Below the pieces are notes generated by a model. The model was not told the DNA's origin and ran no database searches. It saw only the letters and a program-made list of their open reading frames with translations. Positions 1 through 5,128 of a stretch of 5,677 bases of DNA are shown in pieces. Source of the DNA: Oscillospiraceae bacterium (GTDB lineage Bacteria; Bacillota; Clostridia; Oscillospirales; Ruminococcaceae); NCBI GenBank assembly GCA_031285645.1, contig JAITVU010000109.1:1-5677 (forward strand), written 5' to 3'. Every line of letters starts with the position of its first letter. The stretch's first letter is position 1. Both the position numbers and the translations under genes were made by a program.

Positions 1-1243
1 GGTAGCGCCGGTAAGAAAAGTGAAAGAGCTCGGCGCGGTTGACGAAGCACACAAAGGTCGGCGGCTTGGTCGAGGACTGGGTCATGTAGTAAATTTTGAG
101 CCTCTTGCCCTTGTCGGAGGGCGGCTGCACCCGGGCTGTGGCGTAGGCCAGAAGGTCATTGAGGCGGCCGGTCGAAATGCGCATGGCGTTTTGCTCGGCG
201 ACATAAGCGATCAGCTCAAAGAGCTTCTGGATGCGCTGTCCCGTCAAAGCCGATATAAATATAAAGGGGGCGTAGGCCATAAAGGAGAAATCAACTTCCA
301 ATTTGGCGCGATACTCCTGCATGGTGCGGCCGTCTTTTTCCACGGCGTCCCATTTATTGACGGCGATGATGCAGCCCTTGCCCGCTTCATGCGCGTAGCC
401 GGCGATTTTGGAATCCTGTTCGGTGAAGCCCTCGACGGCGTCGATCATGATGACGCACACATCCGAGCGGTCCACGGCCATGTAGGCGCGCAGGACGCTG
501 TAGCGCTCGATGGCCTCCTCCACCTTGGCCTTGCGACGGATACCGGCGGTGTCGATGAAAACATATTTACCGCCCTCATTTTCGATGACAGTGTCCGTGG
601 CGTCGCGTGTTGTGCCCGCCACATCGGACACGATCATGCGCTCTTCGCCGGCGATTTTATTGATCAGGGAACTCTTGCCCACATTGGGCTTGCCGATGAC
701 GGCGACTTTGATGTAGTCGTCGTCATAGTCGTCCGGCCTGTCGAAATCGAGGTGCTCGAAGACAACGTCGAGCAGGTCGCCGGAGCCATGCCCGTGTGAA
801 GCCGACACCGCGACGGGGTCGCCGAGCCCGAGATTGTAAAATTCGTAAAATTCCGCGGGCGGATCGCCGATGGAATCGCATTTATTGACGCACAAAATAA
901 GCGGCTTGCCGCTTTTAAGCAGCATGTCGGCCACGTCGGCGTCCGTTGCCGTGACGCCCGAGCGCAGGTCGGTGACGAAGATGATGGCGTCGGCGCTGTC
1001 GATGGCGATTTCAGCCTGCCTGCGCATCTGCGCGAGCATGGGTGAATTGGTGAAGGGCTCGATGCCGCCCGTATCCACCAGCATGACGGTCTTCATCCGC
1101 CATTCGCACTCCGCGTAAATGCGGTCGCGCGTCACGCCCGGCGTATCCTCGACAATGGACAGGCGGTGGCCGATCAGCTTGTTAAACAGCGTGGATTTGC
1201 CTACATTGGGCCGGCCCACGATCGCGACAACGGGTTTGGACAT
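1..1243 (-). CDS. der: Ribosome biogenesis GTPase Der (EngA), 3' end outside window
   Basis: Der is a cytoplasmic GTPase with two tandem G domains and a C-terminal KH-like domain, needed for maturation of the large ribosomal subunit. The visible 414 residues show both G domains. G1 of the first is GRPNVGKST at residues 10-18, with DTPG at 33-36, DTGG at 57-60 and NKCD at 120-123. The second has GKPNVGKSS at 184-192, the switch region AGTTRD at 209-214, DTAG at 231-234 and NKWD at 296-299. The KH-like domain begins near residue 350. The family is usually about 435-445 residues, so roughly 25 C-terminal residues are missing at the left edge. The ATG start begins the typical MSKPVVAIVGRPNVGKS sequence and has AGGAGG six bases upstream. 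No frameshift or missing motif is visible. It is last in the window's transcription order, behind a 480-base repeat-filled spacer, so it may need its own promoter, which I could not locate. Confidence 0.97.
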   Translation of the reverse strand, partial: MSKPVVAIVGRPNVGKSTLFNKLIGHRLSIVEDTPGVTRDRIYAECEWRMKTVMLVDTGGIEPFTNSPMLAQMRRQAEIAIDSADAIIFVTDLRSGVTATDADVADMLLKSGKPLILCVNKCDSIGDPPAEFYEFYNLGLGDPVAVSASHGHGSGDLLDVVFEHLDFDRPDDYDDDYIKVAVIGKPNVGKSSLINKIAGEERMIVSDVAGTTRDATDTVIENEGGKYVFIDTAGIRRKAKVEEAIERYSVLRAYMAVDRSDVCVIMIDAVEGFTEQDSKIAGYAHEAGKGCIIAVNKWDAVEKDGRTMQEYRAKLEVDFSFMAYAPFIFISALTGQRIQKLFELIAYVAEQNAMRISTGRLNDLLAYATARVQPPSDKGKRLKIYYMTQSSTKPPTFVCFVNRAELFHFSYRRY

Positions 1244-1249
1244 TGTGAT

Positions 1250-1255
1250 CCTCCT
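1250..1255 (-). promoter_or_regulatory. Ribosome binding site of der
   Basis: On the minus strand the sequence is AGGAGG, a full match to the anti-Shine-Dalgarno, six bases before the ATG. It fixes the der start. It begins only two bases inside the edge of the large palindromic repeat that fills the sequence upstream. Confidence 0.9.
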
Positions 1256-1256
1256 G

Positions 1257-1449
1257 AATTTCGGAATCTGACTGTCGCGTTGGATCAGGTCGAGACCTTG
1301 GAGAAGCTTTTTCGGGAAAAAACTTCTCCAAACCTCTTCAAAAAGCTCTATGTGTTAAATTTTTGCTCAAGCTTTTTTCAAAAAGGTTGCGGGTTTGGGC
1401 GGCGCCCAAGGTCTGAATGAGCGAACACGATAGTCAGTTTTCGGAATTG
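1257..1449. repeat. 193-base nested palindromic element upstream of der
   Basis: Outer arms of 21 bases at 1257-1277 and 1429-1449 are inverted copies differing at four positions; three of the four become G-U pairs in a plus-strand RNA. Inside lies a second inverted pair, AGACCTTGG at 1293-1301 and CCAAGGTCT at 1406-1414. Within that are a hairpin at 1298-1331 (TTGGAGAAG and CTTCTCCAA arms, with an inner T5/A5 stem), a GC hairpin at 1395-1409 (TTGGGC, loop GGC, GCCCAA), and a weaker pairing between the AACCT..AAAAGCT stretch near 1331-1347 and AGCTTTTTT..AAGGTT near 1373-1388. No coding function is evident. The nesting resembles small non-autonomous mobile or palindromic intergenic repeats of Clostridia; that assignment is inference. 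Neither internal hairpin is followed by a convincing U tract on the minus strand, so terminator function is unlikely. Confidence 0.7.
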
Positions 1450-1468
1450 TATTCGCGGCGAAATTGGC

Positions 1469-1498
1469 TGCACGATTTTCTGCAACGGGTTTCGTGCA
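1469..1498. repeat. Isolated stem-loop between the two large repeats
   Basis: TGCACGA at 1469-1475 pairs perfectly with TCGTGCA at 1492-1498 around a 16-base loop. It lies between the der-proximal palindrome and the multi-hairpin repeat that starts near 1518. No U tract follows on either strand. It could be a remnant of a neighbouring repeat or chance; its role is unknown. Confidence 0.4.
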
Positions 1499-1517
1499 AT
1501 CCGCCTGTTATAAAGCT

Positions 1518-1686
1518 TATAGATGCATAGGTTAAAATTGCTGCGCAATTTCAAATATGCGGCAGAAGCCGCACGCCACGAAGTGGCCCATACCTTGCTG
1601 CATATGTCATATCCACGCGAAGCGTGGCAACGGGCAAAGCCCACTGTGGTCGAAAACCGTATCAGTTTTAAACCTGTAAGACTATA
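1518..1686 (-). repeat. Multi-hairpin composite repeat, copy 1 (downstream of sulfatase)
   Basis: Imperfect end arms (TATAGATGCATAGGTTAAAA from 1518; TTTTAAACCTGTAAGACTATA ending 1686) enclose a run of short hairpins with 3-4 base loops: AAATTGC/GCAATTT at 1535-1551, TGCGGC/GCCGCA at 1558-1573, GCCAC/GTGGC at 1575-1587, CCACGC/GCGTGG at 1613-1627, GGGC/GCCC at 1632-1642, and AAAAC/GTTTT at 1653-1669. Read on the minus strand it opens with TATATAGT and then a 17-base A-rich/T-rich arm that matches the arm of the copy at 3311-3397 at 15 of 17 bases. An 11-base GGCTTTGCCCG segment is also shared with 3155-3165. It therefore belongs to a repeat family rather than being a unique RNA. An open frame runs through it, but it has no sign of being a protein. 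Confidence 0.65.
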
Positions 1687-1703
1687 TATTGCGGCCTTAT
1701 GTA

Positions 1704-1725
1704 AAACAAAAAGCCTATCAGGCTT
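1704..1725 (-). terminator. Rho-independent terminator of the sulfatase gene
   Basis: On the minus strand AAGCCT (loop GAT) AGGCTT is followed by TTTGTTTT. The left stem arm starts within the TAA stop codon of the sulfatase, so the terminator overlaps the end of the gene. The stem is only six base pairs with modest GC, so termination may be partial. Confidence 0.65.
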
Positions 1726-3085
1726 ATCCGACGTCGCTTTTGTCATACATGGCGATGATGTAGGGATGGTTCTCGTCGTAGACAGTCAGTGTGCGCGGGT
1801 TTGAAACAGTAGCGCAAGGCCTGTTTTCGCGGCCGGTTACACCTGAAAACGCGTTGCCGAGCATGTCCTCATAGCGCTTGTAGACAGCGTGGAGGTCATC
1901 CATGACGTCTGTGTGATCGGCATGAACATCGCGGTTCTCTCCGATATCGGCGTCCAGGTCGTACAGTTCCCGCACCGCCTGGCCGTCCCGGTTGAAAAAC
2001 GCCTTCCAGCGCCCTTTGCGGACGGCCTGGAGCGAGGCTGTGTTATCCGCGCCCTGGGCGAAATAGGCGAACTCGCCGCGGGGCGCCGCGTCCGGATGCG
2101 AACAAGCCGCCGACAGATCGACGCCATCGATGGGGTGCGGCGCGGCCATTTTCTGGCCTGTAAGCGCCGCTATGGTCGGGAGCAGATCGATGTTGCCCGC
2201 AATCGCGTTGTTGACCTGACCCGGCGCGATGCGCCCTTTCCAGTGGATGATGAACGGGACGCGCATGCCGCCTTCCCACGTCGTGAATTTCGCGCCGCGC
2301 AGCGGCGCGTTGGACGCCCCGTGATCCCCGCGCGAGCCGTTGTCGGACGTGAAGATGAAGATTGTGTCCTCATAGAGGCCGAGCCGTTTCACCTCGTCCA
2401 TAAGACAGGCCAGTGACCAGTCCACGCTGGCGACGCACGCGCCGAAGTCGCCGTTTTTCGATTCCCTGACAAAGCGCGCCGGCGCGTAGAGCGGCAGGTG
2501 GACATGCATGTGCGCGAGGTAGAGGAAGAAGGGATGATCCCTGTTTTTTCGGATAAAGCGGATGCCCTGCTCCACATAGCGCTCGGTCAGGCAGGTTTGG
2601 TCGGGCTGCTGCTCGAGAACCGCGTCGCCGGCCAGGAGCGGGAGCGGGGGAAAACGGTCCTTGTCGTCCCGTCCGGTCTGCATCCCCATATCGTTGCTGT
2701 AGGGGATGCCGTAATAATCGTCGAAGCCGAAGCGGTCGGGCAGGAATTCAGGCTGGTCCCCGCAGTGCCACTTGCCGATGATCATGGTGGCGTAACCGGC
2801 GTCCCTGAGCATTCTGGGCAGCGTGTATTCACTTGAGCTGAGCCCCAGGCCCTCGCCGGGAAAGAGCACGCGGTTGATCCCGACGCGGGGCGGATAGCAC
2901 CCTGTCATCAAAGCCGCCCGGGAGGGCGAACAGACGGGCGATGCGGCGTAAAAAGAGGTGAAGCGCATGCCCTCAGCCGCCAGCCTGTCGATGGCCGGGC
3001 TTGAATTAACTGTGCTGCCGTAACAGCCGAGATCGCCGTAACCGAGGTCGTCGCAGTTGATCAAAATACAATTGGTATGCGCCAT
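1724..3085 (-). CDS. Type I sulfatase (formylglycine-dependent), cytoplasmic
   Basis: It is a 453-residue member of the arylsulfatase/alkaline phosphatase superfamily that hydrolyses sulfate esters; the substrate cannot be read from the sequence. Metal-binding DDLGYGDLGCYG lies at residues 12-23. The signature CSPSR at 52-56, followed by AALMTG, holds Cys52, the residue converted to formylglycine. GKWHCG at 104-109 supplies the usual Lys and His, SDNG at 247-250 supplies the Asp/Asn metal ligands, and the RGAK...EGGMRVP segment near 263-276 is typical. A C-terminal ELYDLDADIGENRD segment near 373-386 is also family-typical. Length is usual for compact sulfatases. I chose ATG 3085 because GAGAGGGG lies eight bases upstream and MAHTNCILIN leads straight into the core; an in-frame start at 3175 would add 30 unconserved residues lying in repeat sequence. 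No signal peptide is present, so the enzyme is probably cytoplasmic. Activation would need a maturase, none of which is seen here. Repeats of one family flank the gene on both sides. Confidence 0.93.
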   Translation of the reverse strand: MAHTNCILINCDDLGYGDLGCYGSTVNSSPAIDRLAAEGMRFTSFYAASPVCSPSRAALMTGCYPPRVGINRVLFPGEGLGLSSSEYTLPRMLRDAGYATMIIGKWHCGDQPEFLPDRFGFDDYYGIPYSNDMGMQTGRDDKDRFPPLPLLAGDAVLEQQPDQTCLTERYVEQGIRFIRKNRDHPFFLYLAHMHVHLPLYAPARFVRESKNGDFGACVASVDWSLACLMDEVKRLGLYEDTIFIFTSDNGSRGDHGASNAPLRGAKFTTWEGGMRVPFIIHWKGRIAPGQVNNAIAGNIDLLPTIAALTGQKMAAPHPIDGVDLSAACSHPDAAPRGEFAYFAQGADNTASLQAVRKGRWKAFFNRDGQAVRELYDLDADIGENRDVHADHTDVMDDLHAVYKRYEDMLGNAFSGVTGRENRPCATVSNPRTLTVYDENHPYIIAMYDKSDVG

Positions 3086-3093
3086 ATGGAAAA

Positions 3094-3101
3094 CCCCTCT
3101 C
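3094..3101 (-). promoter_or_regulatory. Ribosome binding site of the sulfatase gene
   Basis: On the minus strand GAGAGGGG sits eight bases before the ATG at 3085. It is an imperfect Shine-Dalgarno, weaker than those of der and rpmF, but it supports this start over the upstream in-frame ATG. Confidence 0.6.
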
Positions 3102-3109
3102 TTCAGTTG

Positions 3110-3139
3110 ACTATGTGTATGTGAATTGATGGTTGTAAA
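3110..3139 (-). promoter_or_regulatory. Possible sulfatase promoter (weak match)
   Basis: On the minus strand TTTACA (3139-3134) and CATAGT (3115-3110) are separated by 18 bases and lie just upstream of the sulfatase. They match the -35 and -10 consensus at about five and four of six positions. The short AT-rich stretch is the only non-repeat sequence ahead of the gene, which favours a promoter here, but the match alone is weak. Confidence 0.25.
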
Positions 3140-3154
3140 GGAAATCCAGCCGGC

Positions 3155-3189
3155 CGGGCAAAGCCGCCATGACATGGCGGGCAGTGCCC
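3155..3189. repeat. GC-rich hairpin cluster upstream of sulfatase
   Basis: CCGCCAT at 3164-3170 pairs perfectly with ATGGCGG at 3174-3180 around a three-base loop, and GGGC/GCCC at 3179-3189 forms an overlapping alternative hairpin. CGGGCAAAGCC at 3155-3165 is identical over 11 bases and in the same orientation to 1631-1641 in the downstream multi-hairpin repeat. The cluster is probably part of the same repeat family, perhaps a fragment. Confidence 0.5.
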
Positions 3190-3226
3190 CAAGGAGAAGC
3201 GGCCCCGAATGTCGGCGCCTGTTTAT

Positions 3227-3299
3227 ACTCAGTGAACTTCAAAAATGGTTCATTTTGACGCATTCGCGCGCACGCGCGAATGGGGCCGCTAAGCGGCCT
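3227..3299 (+). repeat. Multi-hairpin composite repeat, copy 2 (inverted orientation)
   Basis: On the plus strand this begins TACTCAGTGAAC, then an A-rich/T-rich arm (TCAAAAATG, loop GTT, CATTTTGA with one bulged A), then a long hairpin with CATTCGCGC at 3261-3269 and GCGCGAATG at 3274-3282, then GGCCGC/GCGGCC at 3284-3298. The order of end motif, A/T arm and GC hairpins is the same as in the copy at 3311-3397 read on the minus strand. The two are therefore opposed and adjacent. No closing inverted end is seen on its right; the left end motif of the next copy (TATAGTGAAC) lies there instead. Confidence 0.55.
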
Positions 3300-3310
3300 T
3301 CGCACCGTAC

Positions 3311-3397
3311 TATAGTGAACGCGCATGCCCCAGGCGTGCCGTCAGGCGACTGCCTGACGCTTCAAAACCGTAACGGTTTTGACAGTCGTTCACTATA
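3311..3397 (-). repeat. Cloverleaf-forming composite repeat, copy 3 (best preserved)
   Basis: TATAGTGAACG at 3311-3321 and CGTTCACTATA at 3387-3397 are a perfect 11-base terminal inverted repeat. Between them are three complete hairpins: GCATGCC/GGCGTGC at 3323-3339 (one G-U pair), CGTCAGGC/GCCTGACG at 3340-3359 (perfect, loop GACT), and TCAAAACCGT/ACGGTTTTGA at 3362-3382 (perfect palindrome with one central base). The whole 87 bases would fold into an outer stem with three arms. It lacks tRNA consensus bases, so it is not a tRNA. It overlaps the last eleven codons and stop of the DUF512 gene, the stop TGA being the end of the third arm. Function is unknown; a mobile or repetitive intergenic element is the simplest reading. 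Confidence 0.75.
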
Positions 3398-4699
3398 TAC
3401 CCCCAACAGGGCGTCGACAAGGGCATAGCCGTCGACGGCGACTGGGATACAGGGGAGGCCCAAAGCTTTTTCAAGATCGTCCGGCGTCCGGTCGTCCAGA
3501 AACAGGTCGCCGTCGTGCCTGAGCATGGAGGCGGGAAAGAGGAGCGCGTCGCCGAGCGCGCGGCCCTGCAGGTGCGCGATGATATCGCGCCCTGTCACAA
3601 GCCCGGCGACCGTGATGGTGCGGCCGAAAAAGTCGTTGGGAATACAGGCGACATCGGCGCGGAGTGTCTTGTAGCGCGCCATGGCCATACGGGCCAGGTT
3701 CTCCATAAGAGGCCGCGCCGCCGCGCCCGTGGCGATGGTGATATGGCGCGTCACAGGCAAATCCGGCGCGTCGGCCAGGGCCTGTGTGAACTCATGGAGC
3801 AGCATGGCGGACATGCCGACGCCGTTTTCAAGCTGATGGAATTCCTCGTAATGCGCATATGCCGGTATTGGCAGGCCCGCCGTCAGGTAAAACTCGTCGG
3901 ACGCGAAAAAGCAGCGCCCACGCCCGGCAGCCAGCATTAAGTCCCCGTGACGCCGGATGACCGCGACGACATCAGCGGCCTCCTTTTTGGTGAACAGGCG
4001 CAAGGGTGCGAGGCCTTCCCGGTATTTTGTGAGGCCGACCGGCACTGCCGACACGCTCTGTATGGCGTCGCCCAGTTCGGCGAGCGCCGTGAGGCTGTGA
4101 TCCAGCGCCGCGCCGTCGTTGAGGCCGGGGCAAAGCACAAGCTGCGCGTTGATGCGAATACCGGCGCGGCTGAGTTTGGGCAGGTAGGCGAGGACGTCGC
4201 CCGAGCGGGGATTTTTCATCATCCGGGTCCGGAGCGCGGGGTCCATGGCGTGTATGGAGATGTTGACGGGGCTGATATGCATGGCGATGATGCGGTCAAT
4301 GTCTGTTTCAGAGAGGTTTGTGAGTGTGATGTAGTTGCCGAAAAAAAAGCCGAGGCGGCTGTCGTCGTCCTTAAAATAAAGCGACGGGCGCATACCGGGC
4401 GGAAGCTGATCGACGAAGCAAAAACAGCAGTTGTTTTTGCAGCTTTTTTCACGGTCCATCAGGTACGTGTCAAACAGAAGGCCGGGGTCCTCGTATTCGT
4501 CCTTATGCATGGTGACTGTAAAGGGCTTGCCCGCCTCGTCCGCCATGGAAAGGCGCAGCTTTTCTTCGACAATATAAAAGCGGTAATCGAGCACGTCCCC
4601 GATGGCGTGCCCGTTTATGGCGCGCAGCGACTGGCCCGGTCTGAGTCCGCATTGATCGGCCGGTGAATCCGGCTCCACGCCGCTTATGATAACACTCAA
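3362..4699 (-). CDS. PDZ-radical SAM-DUF512 protein of unknown function
   Basis: This 445-residue protein has the three-part build of the DUF512 radical SAM family (the cyanobacterial members form a separately named FeS oxidoreductase group); the reaction is not established. A PDZ-like domain occupies about residues 1-65 (GVEPDSPADQCGLRPGQ near 7-23, AINGHAI at 27-33). The radical SAM core follows, with the cluster ligands Cys87, Cys91 and Cys94 in CKNNCCFC, then the conserved YFKDDDSRLGFFFGNYITLTNL segment and NISIHAMDP at 146-154. DUF512 runs from about 215 to 425. Length is normal. The last residues, YSERLSKPLRF, come from the repeat at 3311-3397 and are unlikely to be ancestral. The start is TTG, supported by GGAGG eight bases upstream and by a stop further upstream in the same frame. 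It is separated from rpmF by a terminator, so it should have its own promoter. I recall DUF512 genes as frequent neighbours of der in Clostridia. Confidence 0.93.
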   Translation of the reverse strand: MSVIISGVEPDSPADQCGLRPGQSLRAINGHAIGDVLDYRFYIVEEKLRLSMADEAGKPFTVTMHKDEYEDPGLLFDTYLMDREKSCKNNCCFCFVDQLPPGMRPSLYFKDDDSRLGFFFGNYITLTNLSETDIDRIIAMHISPVNISIHAMDPALRTRMMKNPRSGDVLAYLPKLSRAGIRINAQLVLCPGLNDGAALDHSLTALAELGDAIQSVSAVPVGLTKYREGLAPLRLFTKKEAADVVAVIRRHGDLMLAAGRGRCFFASDEFYLTAGLPIPAYAHYEEFHQLENGVGMSAMLLHEFTQALADAPDLPVTRHITIATGAAARPLMENLARMAMARYKTLRADVACIPNDFFGRTITVAGLVTGRDIIAHLQGRALGDALLFPASMLRHDGDLFLDDRTPDDLEKALGLPCIPVAVDGYALVDALLGVYSERLSKPLRF

Positions 4700-4707
4700 A
4701 AAAACAT

Positions 4708-4712
4708 CCTCC
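4708..4712 (-). promoter_or_regulatory. Ribosome binding site deciding the TTG start of the DUF512 gene
   Basis: GGAGG on the minus strand is eight bases before TTG 4699. An ATG abuts it at 4707-4705 but opens a three-codon frame (ATG TTT TTT TGA) and has no spacing from the Shine-Dalgarno. TTG is therefore the likely start. A run of seven T lies between the two. Confidence 0.75.
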
Positions 4713-4764
4713 GATAAAGGCCGAATCTGGGATTTGGCTTATACGAATCTGCATATAAAATCCG

Positions 4765-4870
4765 ACGAAACAGAGCGATGCTTTCTTTGAGAAGAAAGCG
4801 TTTTGAGCGGTAGTTGAGTAGCTGATTTTAAAAGCGGATTAGTATTATGCGTATGCCGATACGAAACAGA
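4765..4870. repeat. Direct repeats and a hairpin in the rpmF-DUF512 spacer
   Basis: ACGAAACAGA occurs exactly at 4765-4774 and again at 4861-4870, each preceded closely by CCG. Between them GCTTTCTT at 4780-4787 pairs perfectly with AAGAAAGC at 4792-4799 (loop TGAG), followed on the plus strand by GTTTT. The rest of the 225-base spacer (4700-4924) is AT-rich and should hold the DUF512 promoter; several AT-rich hexamers such as TATAAG and CATAAT occur but none has a convincing -35 partner. The direct repeats could be protein binding sites or chance. Confidence 0.35.
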
Positions 4871-4883
4871 CATTATGCCTCAT

Positions 4884-4911
4884 AACAAAACAGGGGTGGA
4901 TAATCCACCCC
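4884..4911 (-). terminator. Rho-independent terminator after rpmF
   Basis: On the minus strand GGGGTGGA (loop TTA) TCCACCCC forms a perfect eight-pair GC-rich stem at 4911-4893, followed by TGTTTTGTT. It lies 13 bases past the rpmF stop and should end the DUF177-rpmF transcript, separating it from the DUF512 gene. Confidence 0.9.
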
Positions 4912-4924
4912 GGCTCTGAAACAG

Positions 4925-5110
4925 TTACGCCTCAATTTTAATAATCTGTTTTCCGTTATAGTAACCGCAGTTGGCGCAAACCCTGTGCGGGGTTTTCAGT
5001 TCGCCGCACTGTGTGCAGTTCGAAAAAGCAGGCGTTGAGAGTTTCCACACGTTGGATCTTCTCTTATTTTTGCGGGCTTGGGAGTGTTTTCTTTTTGGCG
5101 CGATGGACAT
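4925..5110 (-). CDS. rpmF: 50S ribosomal protein L32, zinc-binding form
   Basis: L32 (bL32) is a small protein of the large ribosomal subunit. The 61 residues carry the typical basic N terminus, APKRKHSQARKNKRRS at about 4-19, and a four-cysteine zinc ribbon with CTQC at 32-35 and CANC at 45-48, so this is the zinc-containing (C+) paralogue type. Family length is about 56-62 residues, so it is complete. The ATG has AAGGAGG seven bases upstream, lying wholly in the 18-base gap after the DUF177 stop. The DUF177-rpmF pairing is widely conserved in bacteria, and a strong terminator follows. The start reads MSIAPKRK rather than the commoner MAVPKRK, a minor variation. Confidence 0.97.
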   Translation of the reverse strand: MSIAPKRKHSQARKNKRRSNVWKLSTPAFSNCTQCGELKTPHRVCANCGYYNGKQIIKIEA

Positions 5111-5117
5111 ACCGGCA

Positions 5118-5124
5118 CCTCCTT
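5118..5124 (-). promoter_or_regulatory. Ribosome binding site of rpmF
   Basis: AAGGAGG on the minus strand, seven bases before the ATG, in the short gap between the DUF177 stop and rpmF. The gap leaves no room for a promoter, which supports co-transcription of the pair. Confidence 0.9.
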
Positions 5125-5128
5125 CTCA

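Noticed and set aside
20..799. A 259-codon plus-strand open frame, and others like it opposite DUF512 and the sulfatase
   Set aside because: They lie antisense to clear genes with intact family motifs, and arise from GC-rich codon usage.
1529..1669. A CRISPR array suggested by successive short palindromes
   Set aside because: The hairpins differ in sequence and spacing; there is no constant repeat and no spacer of regular length.
1378..1746. A 122-codon open frame on the minus strand in the sulfatase-der spacer
   Set aside because: It runs through two repeat families, overlaps the sulfatase end and terminator in another frame, has no ribosome binding site and resembles no protein I know.
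1523..1804. A 93-codon plus-strand frame in the same spacer
   Set aside because: It covers the multi-hairpin repeat and then runs antisense into the sulfatase; no ribosome binding site or protein-like composition.
3086..3175. A 30-residue N-terminal extension of the sulfatase from the ATG at 3175
   Set aside because: It is encoded by hairpin sequence, is not signal-peptide-like, and the ATG at 3085 has a better placed Shine-Dalgarno and the family-typical start.
3311..3397. The cloverleaf as a tRNA gene
   Set aside because: Arm lengths and loops do not fit; no TTCRANNY-type T loop, no D-loop GG, no seven-base anticodon loop.
4780..4799. A plus-strand terminator
   Set aside because: The stem is good, but no plus-strand gene precedes it and only four T follow; kept as a hairpin of unknown role.
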